Positions 41,954 to 46,994 of a stretch of 46,994 nucleotides of DNA are shown piece by piece (the first letter of the stretch is position 1; the number at the start of each line of letters is the position of its first letter). The notes below the pieces were generated by a model. It was not told the DNA's origin, searched no databases, and saw only the letters and a list, made by a program, of their open reading frames with translations. A program made the translations under genes and the position numbers. The stretch lies in contig CAAEHI010000022.1 in the NCBI GenBank assembly GCA_900755685.1, positions 1 through 46,994 on the forward strand, written 5' to 3'. The stretch comes from an uncultured Collinsella sp. (lineage in GTDB: Bacteria; Actinomycetota; Coriobacteriia; Coriobacteriales; Coriobacteriaceae).

Positions 41954-42763
41954 ATGATCGGAACACGTACTTCCTCGTCCTATACCCCGCACGTCGACGT
42001 CGCCCCCGCCGACCGCCCACTCATCCTCGTCGCGCCGCGCTGGGAAGATGCAAAGCCGTTTTTAAGCGAGACGCTCTCTCCCAACGAGGAAATCGCAAGC
42101 GTCTTTGTCGATGCCATCCTTGCCGCCGGCGGCCTGCCACTGCAGATGTCCATCACCGAGGACATTGAGGTCATCCGTCATTACGTGGAAATCGCCGATG
42201 GTGTCGCTATTCCCGGCGGCCCGGACGTCAACCCCAAACGTTGGGGCGACGAGCGTCCTTACGATCCCACGCTGTGCTGCGAGATTCGCGACCGTTTTGA
42301 GTTTAAGCTGGTTAACGAGGTGCTTCGCGCCAAGAAGCCGCTCTTTACCACCTGCCGCGGCACGCAGCTGCTCAACGTCGCCACTGGCGGCACCCTGTGC
42401 ATGGACGTGCCGAGCCTGGGCGCTCGCGAGGGCCGCACGCAGTGGCGCCACACCCACGTGCTCAACGACCCCGTGCATCCCGTCGAGGTCGTGCCAGGTT
42501 CGCTGTTGGAGCGCGCGGTTGGCGGGCACAGGCTGATCCAGACCAACTCCGCACACCACTGCTGCGTCGAGCGTCTGGGTAAAAGCACGCGCTTGGTCGC
42601 CAAGGCAACCGACGGCGTTCCCGAGTGCATCGAGGTCGAAGGCCAGCCGTTCTGCTTGGGTGTGCAATGGCACCCCGAGTACACGTGGAAGACGCTCGAG
42701 ACCGACTTTAACCTGTGGAAGTCGTTTGTCGAGGCAGCGGCAAAGGTCAAGCAGGCCCGCTAG
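41954..42763 (+). CDS. gamma-glutamyl-GABA hydrolase-like class I amidotransferase (peptidase C26)
   Basis: Cytosolic cysteine hydrolase of the PuuD-like group, expected to free glutamate from gamma-glutamyl compounds. The 269 residues contain DGVAIPGGPDVNPKRWG, the nucleophile region FTTCRGTQLLNVATGGTL (catalytic Cys near residue 138), NSAHHCCVERLG and the His-Glu pair in GVQWHPEYTW. The ATG at 41954 has only a weak purine run (GAAAG) upstream. Placement right after a glutamate-type importer suggests that imported amino acids or gamma-glutamyl compounds are processed by it; this is inference. Confidence 0.88.
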   Translation: MIGTRTSSSYTPHVDVAPADRPLILVAPRWEDAKPFLSETLSPNEEIASVFVDAILAAGGLPLQMSITEDIEVIRHYVEIADGVAIPGGPDVNPKRWGDERPYDPTLCCEIRDRFEFKLVNEVLRAKKPLFTTCRGTQLLNVATGGTLCMDVPSLGAREGRTQWRHTHVLNDPVHPVEVVPGSLLERAVGGHRLIQTNSAHHCCVERLGKSTRLVAKATDGVPECIEVEGQPFCLGVQWHPEYTWKTLETDFNLWKSFVEAAAKVKQAR

Positions 42764-42766
42764 CCC

Positions 42767-42846
42767 GCAAACCACTCAGGTTAAAGCCTCCTATGCCAGG
42801 CGGGCGAACACCAGCCACGGTGCCCGCCCGCCTGCATTTGGTTTGC
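42767..42846. terminator. nested hairpin between convergent genes
   Basis: Outer arms GCAAACCA (42767-42774) and TGGTTTGC (42839-42846) and inner arms AGGCGGGC (42798-42805) and GCCCGCCT (42826-42833). It lies between the C26 hydrolase and the ABC exporter permease and can serve both strands. Confidence 0.6.
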
Positions 42847-42872
42847 TCGGTATGATTATCCCTCACAAACAA

Positions 42873-43691
42873 TCAAATAAATCTCGACCGCAATCGGTCG
42901 ATAGTGAAGCAAATGGTAAAAACGCTTGCTACGTTTATTAGGCAGTCAATTAAAATCGAAACGCATTGGCCGTCCCCCAACGGGGTCACACCGCAAATCC
43001 ACATGAGCATCGAGGACGGAAGCGGAAGCATGGAATTGGCCCCGAGCTGTATGTAGATCGCTACAACATTGACAAGCAGCAGCATGCCAATCGGACCGAA
43101 GCCGGACCCAAAATAGGAAACAGCAATCACGCAAGAGACCACATATGCAAGGCAGACGACACTCGCCAGAAGAAGTCGATAGCAAAAAATATTCAGGTTG
43201 AAATACTGCTGAGCATCCAAAACGATTACGCAGTTAAGACAGTACAAAACGACACTTGACAGGATAAATGCGCCCAAAAGGGCAAAAGAAGACAGCACCA
43301 CTCGCGCAACGATAGCGCACACACGCTTCCCTCCCCGAGCCTCCGACAACCCCCACGGTTCCTCAATAAAGCCCGAACTGACAAAGCGCGGCACAATGCA
43401 AGCCGCGATGAACGGAAAGAACAATGCATGAGCCAACGGGGCCACGTTGAACAGCAGACCGCGGAAAACCTCTGCATTACCAAATAGAAGGACATCCTCT
43501 GCCGATAGCCGAAGTGTCGGGTCTGGGAAAAAGCCCAAGAAACTGTTCTCACGGAGGCTACAGAACCACATCGGGAAAGAATTAAGCTGCAATACCACCA
43601 TGCACGCATAAATTACCAGGATTAAGGCGTACGTCCATTTGCTCACATGCCTCAATTCTGAATGAAGAAATCTTCTAGTCTGGCGAGCCAT
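42873..43691 (-). CDS. ABC-2-type exporter permease, second subunit (uncharacterised)
   Basis: The 272-residue protein has about six hydrophobic segments (YALILVIYACMVVLQL, FPFIAACIVPRF, VVLSSFALLGAFILSSVVLYCL, LLLASVVCLAYVVSCVIAV, GMLLLVNVVAIYIQLG, a final one near ASVFTICFTI). I do not recognise a precise family; the role as exporter permease is inferred from the adjoining ATPase and the similar membrane gene. The ATG at 43691 has GGGGGTG six bases upstream and overlaps the preceding gene by 17 bases. Base composition is clearly less GC-rich than in the core genes. Confidence 0.75.
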   Translation of the reverse strand: MARQTRRFLHSELRHVSKWTYALILVIYACMVVLQLNSFPMWFCSLRENSFLGFFPDPTLRLSAEDVLLFGNAEVFRGLLFNVAPLAHALFFPFIAACIVPRFVSSGFIEEPWGLSEARGGKRVCAIVARVVLSSFALLGAFILSSVVLYCLNCVIVLDAQQYFNLNIFCYRLLLASVVCLAYVVSCVIAVSYFGSGFGPIGMLLLVNVVAIYIQLGANSMLPLPSSMLMWICGVTPLGDGQCVSILIDCLINVASVFTICFTIDRLRSRFI

Positions 43692-44499
43692 TGAGCACAC
43701 CCCCAGCACGAAAGCTCACGAGAGCGTAAATCAATACCGATAGACAGCTGGCTGCCACGCCGTATCCCAGAAGTGTCAGCTGACCCATATCGCTATACCC
43801 AAGGGCACATCCGACTCCAAGATACGGCCCCGGAAGAAGGAAAATCCATCGCAAGGACGGTATGGGCGCCTGAAGGAAGGTTCCGTAGAGCGTCAAGCTC
43901 ATGACAAATCCAATAATTATCGCAGCCCCGCTCAATACAGCGCTGTCTGTAATCCGATAGATGGTCACCGTCTCCAACGCAACCGATATCACCAATACAG
44001 CGTTAATCATCATTGCCGGTAAAAATGCAGTTAGCATGTCGTGCGAGTAGTTATGCCCTCCACGTATTATGGCTATTGCAAAAAGAAGAAGGCAAAGCGC
44101 ACTATATGCTGCGCCAATTATTAAAGCAGACGAAAGCACATGTGCTAGGGCCCCATTAAAGCGGGTAAGACCTCTTGCTGAAGAAATTCGGTATCCCTCT
44201 TCATAGCCGCGCTCCTGTAAAATCGCCAGGCAAACGATGAGCGGAACGAACAGAGACGTGCCGGCAAAAGCACTGCGCACAAGGGACTCATCGGGTGCAG
44301 AAGGATCGATTACATTCCAGCAGAAACCAATATCCTCCCCAAAAACGCTATTGCCAAAGGCGAGCAACGTTGTTCCGTTTTTTAGAAAGACACCGAAGAG
44401 AAGGCCGAACGCCAGAATAAGCGCAAGACCAAACTTCGCCGGAAACATCCTGTGCAAACGCATCATATCTGCCTTTATGGGATGGATCGCCCGCTTCAT
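43675..44499 (-). CDS. ABC-2-type exporter permease, first subunit (uncharacterised)
   Basis: The 274-residue protein has an N-terminal cytosolic stretch, a first segment (FGLALILAFGLLFGVFL), a large outside loop (FGEDIGFCWNVIDPSAPDE), then about five more segments, and a cytosolic EERGYEEGYRISSARGLTR loop of the kind that contacts the ATPase in ABC-2 exporters. Its start overlaps the ATPase stop by four bases (ATGA), so the genes are coupled. Cargo unknown; self-protection against peptide antibiotics is one possibility from gene layout only. Confidence 0.78.
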   Translation of the reverse strand: MKRAIHPIKADMMRLHRMFPAKFGLALILAFGLLFGVFLKNGTTLLAFGNSVFGEDIGFCWNVIDPSAPDESLVRSAFAGTSLFVPLIVCLAILQERGYEEGYRISSARGLTRFNGALAHVLSSALIIGAAYSALCLLLFAIAIIRGGHNYSHDMLTAFLPAMMINAVLVISVALETVTIYRITDSAVLSGAAIIIGFVMSLTLYGTFLQAPIPSLRWIFLLPGPYLGVGCALGYSDMGQLTLLGYGVAASCLSVLIYALVSFRAGGVLNGSPD

Positions 44500-45257
44500 A
44501 GCGAGACCGCCTTCATCAAGCGCCTGTAATACTCTTTTAGGTATGGCGCCTCATCCCTTATGACATCCATCGATTCCATTTTCAGCAGTTCGCCGTCATG
44601 AATAAACACGCAACTTGTTGCAACTGATGCCAACTCATCCAAATCATGACTAGAGATGAGCATGGTCCTACCCTGCTCTCGATTCAATCGACCGATAAGG
44701 GCCCATATACTCTCGATGCCCAGCGGGTCCAACCCATTTTCTGGCTCATCAAAAATAAGCAGATCAGTGTCACCCAACAAAGCCGTAGCTATATCAAGTC
44801 GCCGCTTCATTCCCAGAGAAAAACTGCTCACGCTCTTTTTCTCATCGACGTCCAGCCCGACTATGCCCAAGACGCGAGGAACCTCACGTTTCTCATCAAG
44901 CCCCCATTCCGCACATCGGATTTGAAGATTCTCAACCGCGCTGAGAGATTGGTATGCTCCGCTGGAATCTGGCACATAGCCGACACGCGTCCGCATCAGG
45001 CTCAGGTCTCTTTTTGATTTGCCTCCAAAGAGCTCCACGCTCCCCGACGATGGCTCGCAGAGGCCCAAGACGATTTTAATAAGCGTGCTTTTGCCCGCAC
45101 CGTTTGCACCGACAAGGGCACAGAGCTCAGACTGATGCACCTCGAAGGAAACGTCATGCAAAACGCGCCGTTTCCCGTAGCGCTTTGACAGCTTTGATAG
45201 CTTTATCGCTGATGCGTTCATTGGCCTCCCGTTCTGCTTGATAGCAAAACCGCTCAT
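44496..45257 (-). CDS. ABC exporter ATP-binding protein (BcrA/CcmA-like)
   Basis: The 253 residues carry Walker A (GANGAGKST), the Q-loop region, a signature reading FSLGMKRRLDIA (the common form in bacitracin/lantibiotic-type exporters), Walker B (LLIFDEPENGLDPLG) and the switch histidine (ISSHDLDEL). AAGGAA precedes the ATG at 45257; an internal ATG 12 codons later is possible. It leads a three-gene exporter unit with its own TTGACA promoter. Confidence 0.93.
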   Translation of the reverse strand: MSGFAIKQNGRPMNASAIKLSKLSKRYGKRRVLHDVSFEVHQSELCALVGANGAGKSTLIKIVLGLCEPSSGSVELFGGKSKRDLSLMRTRVGYVPDSSGAYQSLSAVENLQIRCAEWGLDEKREVPRVLGIVGLDVDEKKSVSSFSLGMKRRLDIATALLGDTDLLIFDEPENGLDPLGIESIWALIGRLNREQGRTMLISSHDLDELASVATSCVFIHDGELLKMESMDVIRDEAPYLKEYYRRLMKAVSL

Positions 45258-45295
45258 ATCGTTCCTTCTTTCCTTTATCGTTTTTCCTGTTTGTT

Positions 45296-45324
45296 ATTGT
45301 TTTTCGATAACTCATATTTGTCAA
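45296..45324 (-). promoter_or_regulatory. promoter of the ABC exporter unit
   Basis: Perfect TTGACA at 45319-45324 and AACAAT at 45296-45301, 17 bp apart on the minus strand, in an AT-rich context, ending about 40 bases upstream of the ATPase start. Confidence 0.65.
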
Positions 45325-45338
45325 GATAATCTAAAAGG

Positions 45339-45360
45339 AAAAACCCGTGTTAGACACGGG
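45339..45360 (-). terminator. rho-independent terminator of the DUF2975-XRE unit
   Basis: CCCGTGT and ACACGGG with a three-base loop, followed by TTTTTCC on the minus strand, 42 bases after the XRE stop and just ahead of the exporter promoter. Confidence 0.85.
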
Positions 45361-45401
45361 CCCCTTTACGCTGATATTTCGTTATAGTTGTTCGCTTTAT
45401 G

Positions 45402-45731
45402 CTACTCGTCGCTCAAATCTACAGCAAAGACTGATGTCGGAAGCAACGCCTCATTGCCTCCGCCGTCCCGCATCTGTCTCACGACATTTTTTGCGCGCTC
45501 GACAATAAGCTCCTCAAGCTCTTTCTCGCTCACGCGCTGAATAATATCTCCCGGTTGACAATCAAGCTCATCACAGATATCGAGAAGCGTCTTTAGGCGA
45601 ATAGCTTTTATCTTTCCGTTTCTAAGCTTTGAAATATTAGCCGGAGTATGCCCCGTCGCCCGAATCAGATCAGCGCTGGTCTTTCCGGTCTTAAGAAGCT
45701 GCGTCTCAAGCTCGATGATGAGATAGCTCAT
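45402..45731 (-). CDS. XRE-family regulator (YozG-like)
   Basis: The 109-residue protein has a Cro/C1-type HTH at about residues 15-65 (GKTSADLIRATGHTPANISKLRNGKIKAIRLKT split over two helices, then LLDICDELDCQPGDII) and a charged C-terminal helix. Small regulators of this type are regularly encoded next to DUF2975 membrane proteins, as here, eight bases downstream of one. Probable targets are its own operon and perhaps the adjacent exporter; inferred from position. Confidence 0.9.
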   Translation of the reverse strand: MSYLIIELETQLLKTGKTSADLIRATGHTPANISKLRNGKIKAIRLKTLLDICDELDCQPGDIIQRVSEKELEELIVERAKNVVRQMRDGGGNEALLPTSVFAVDLSDE

Positions 45732-45739
45732 GTTTCCTC

Positions 45740-46300
45740 CTACACAAGCTCGTCAGACTGCTCCTGGAGCAGCGAGGCATAGCTCCAGATCACCGAAATA
45801 AACAGACAGACAACCGCGCCGATAAGCGATCCCGCATCAAGGGTAACGCCTTGGCAAATCTCAATAACGAAGGAATGAGGAACGACGTAAAGCTCCAGTC
45901 CGCCAATGGTGAGATTGACCGATCCATAGGCACCAACAAGCGAAACCACGGCGTTAACAGCAAAGGCAAGTGCAAGAACACGGATAAGCCGCACATGCGC
46001 CTTGGTAAAGGGTGAGACGCCCCGAGAGATGTTACGGCTGATTCCGCACAAAACGACAAGCGAAATACCCACGACGAGTGCCAGGCACAGTCCGCTTGGG
46101 ATAACGATGCACCCGCCATTGAGAAGCGTCACGACACCCAAAGAATCGACAGAAGCAACGTTTGCAACTGCATACCAGATCACGTAAACAACCAGCGCGG
46201 CAAAAGCGACGAGCATCCCTGCAAAAACGGCTGCCATGCAAAAACCAAGCTTCCTGATTTTTTCGCCCGCCTTGGCCATACGCTGAACGCTGTTGGACAT
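45740..46300 (-). CDS. DUF2975-family membrane protein
   Basis: The 186-residue protein has four membrane segments (FCMAAVFAGMLVAFAALVVYVIW, CIVIPSGLCLALVVGISLVVL, LIRVLALAFAVNAVVSLVGAY, LIGAVVCLFISVIWSYASL) and the family motif NISRGVSPFTKAHVRLIRVLA. GAGGGTGAG precedes the ATG at 46300; the longer upstream frame is unsupported. Pairs with the XRE regulator immediately downstream. Function unknown; a membrane signal sensor for the regulator is plausible. Confidence 0.87.
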   Translation of the reverse strand: MSNSVQRMAKAGEKIRKLGFCMAAVFAGMLVAFAALVVYVIWYAVANVASVDSLGVVTLLNGGCIVIPSGLCLALVVGISLVVLCGISRNISRGVSPFTKAHVRLIRVLALAFAVNAVVSLVGAYGSVNLTIGGLELYVVPHSFVIEICQGVTLDAGSLIGAVVCLFISVIWSYASLLQEQSDELV

Positions 46301-46442
46301 ACACTCACCCTCATCGACCCTATCGTTATCCGAATAGTTTATCGAACAACGATATGGATTGCATGCGGAAAGCCCCGCCAGTGCGCATAGCCCATTCACT
46401 AATCAGAAGGGGTGAGCGTGGATTTTTGGACACGTATCGAAC

Positions 46443-46506
46443 GAGAGTGGATAATCTCACACTTTGAGGCCACCGCCGGGCCTAAAACGAGAGATTATCC
46501 ACTCTC
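46443..46506. repeat. 16-bp perfect hairpin with inner stem, beyond the Hpt gene
   Basis: GAGAGTGGATAATCTC (46443-46458) and its complement (46491-46506) enclose a 32-base loop in which AGGCC and GGCCT form a second stem. It lies 25 bases after the Hpt stop; no U-tract. Terminator or dispersed palindrome. Confidence 0.7.
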
Positions 46507-46530
46507 ATAGTCATCAAGGCTCGCAAGCTC

Positions 46531-46887
46531 TTATTCAGCAGCCTCGCGCAGGGCCGACATCGTAGCCGCATATTGCTGCTGCAACGCATGCATTCCCTCG
46601 CGAGCGCCGTCAACGGTATCGGCGCCGCGCAGCGCCTCGGTCACCACGACCGCCGGCTCGTACAGATTATCGAATCCCAGGTTCTGGCTCACGCCCTTGA
46701 GCGTGTGCGCTGCCATAAACGCACCTTCGGCGTCTCCCGCCGCCATGGCGGCCTCCAGCTTGTCCATACTCTCGTCATCCAAAAACTTGAGGGCAAAGCG
46801 GGCAAGCATTTCCCCGCCCATCAGCCGAGCGCACGCGTCATCATAATTAGCGCCGATCTTCTCATACGCCTCACGCATGGAAATCAT
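46531..46887 (-). CDS. stand-alone histidine phosphotransfer (Hpt) protein
   Basis: The 118-residue helical protein has the Hpt signature AAHTLKGVSQNLGFDNL, whose histidine (residue 61) would carry the phosphate in a multistep phosphorelay. It follows the common start with a KIGANYDDACARLMGGEMLARFALKFLDD helix. The ribosome-binding site is not obvious for either ATG (46887 or 46878). No kinase or receiver gene is in the window, so its partners are unknown. Confidence 0.87.
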   Translation of the reverse strand: MISMREAYEKIGANYDDACARLMGGEMLARFALKFLDDESMDKLEAAMAAGDAEGAFMAAHTLKGVSQNLGFDNLYEPAVVVTEALRGADTVDGAREGMHALQQQYAATMSALREAAE

Positions 46888-46920
46888 GGATTAAAGGTAG
46901 CGCACAGAGATGTGGTGTAA

Positions 46921-46942
46921 GAGGCGGGGCATGCCCCGCCTC
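46921..46942. terminator. 22-bp perfect palindrome upstream of the Hpt gene
   Basis: GAGGCGGGGC, AT, GCCCCGCCTC. It lies 31 bases after the stop of the partial gene at the window end, with another small stem (CCCTTT/AAAGGG) between. Likely terminator of that gene. Confidence 0.55.
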
Positions 46943-46972
46943 CGCCCTTTCTTGAAAGGGAGGGGACACCGC

Positions 46973-46994
46973 CTAGAATTCGTCGTTGGAGTAA
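46973..46994 (-). CDS. C-terminal end of an unidentified gene
   Basis: The last seven codons (YSNDEF then TAG) of a minus-strand gene are inside the window. Two hairpins directly downstream fit a gene end. Too short to identify. Confidence 0.35.

Overview
The window looks like a chromosomal segment of a Coriobacteria-class actinobacterium, most likely Collinsella or a close relative. This is inferred from gene content and style: GC-rich DNA, the amaP/DUF2273/asp23 block, a DUF6020-type membrane protein, a 2-hydroxyacyl-CoA dehydratase-activase giant, an aryl-sulfotransferase remnant and many intergenic palindromes. It is not proven by a marker gene. No rRNA, tRNA or CRISPR array was seen.

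Layout. 1-1240: 3' part of an IS110-family transposase with a C-terminal XRE helix-turn-helix, sitting just downstream of groES-groEL (1250-3277, minus). 3311-4185: a gene-free stretch with two large inverted repeats. 4186-7455: a divergent pair of hydrolases (YtcJ-like amidohydrolase, M20D amidohydrolase). 7562-11495: four membrane proteins, two of them zinc-ribbon proteins with low-complexity linkers, plus a YitT-family protein. 11703-13187: Asp23/DUF2273/AmaP envelope operon. 13353-19429: housekeeping genes (yebC, a large DUF6020-type protein, lgt, a NifU-like scaffold, dCMP deaminase, coaX). 19622-22679: OPT transporter and DUF389 protein. 22807-24964: a small membrane-anchored protein, the C-terminal remnant of an aryl-sulfotransferase, and a 3-hydroxyacyl-CoA dehydrogenase. 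25380-30889: TetR regulator plus a 1595-residue activase-like protein in one operon. 31089-31361: a candidate type I toxin/antisense-RNA module. 31443-34216: HAD phosphatase, P-II protein and ammonium transporter. 34415-37984: CmpB-like membrane protein, HD-domain protein and a divergent Dxs-like enzyme. 38041-38260: three tandem hairpins with an 80-bp period. 38442-42763: amino-acid ABC importer (four genes) followed by a class I glutamine-amidotransferase-like hydrolase. 42873-46300: a visibly less GC-rich cassette with an ABC exporter, XRE regulator and DUF2975 protein. 46531-46887: a lone Hpt protein; the last bases hold the tail of one more gene.

The most interesting candidate is at 31089-31361. 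A 41-residue hydrophobic/cationic ORF on the minus strand has a Shine-Dalgarno that can be closed by a hairpin. It converges with a strong-looking plus-strand promoter whose short predicted transcript is antisense to the ORF's 3' end and ends at a hairpin. This is the architecture of TxpA/RatA- and BsrG/SR4-type toxin-antitoxin pairs. The module lies between two near-identical hairpins of a dispersed family. Members of that family (about seven copies here) share a GGGAC/GGGGCAG-like loop but carry different stems, and most abut the stop codon of a minus-strand gene.
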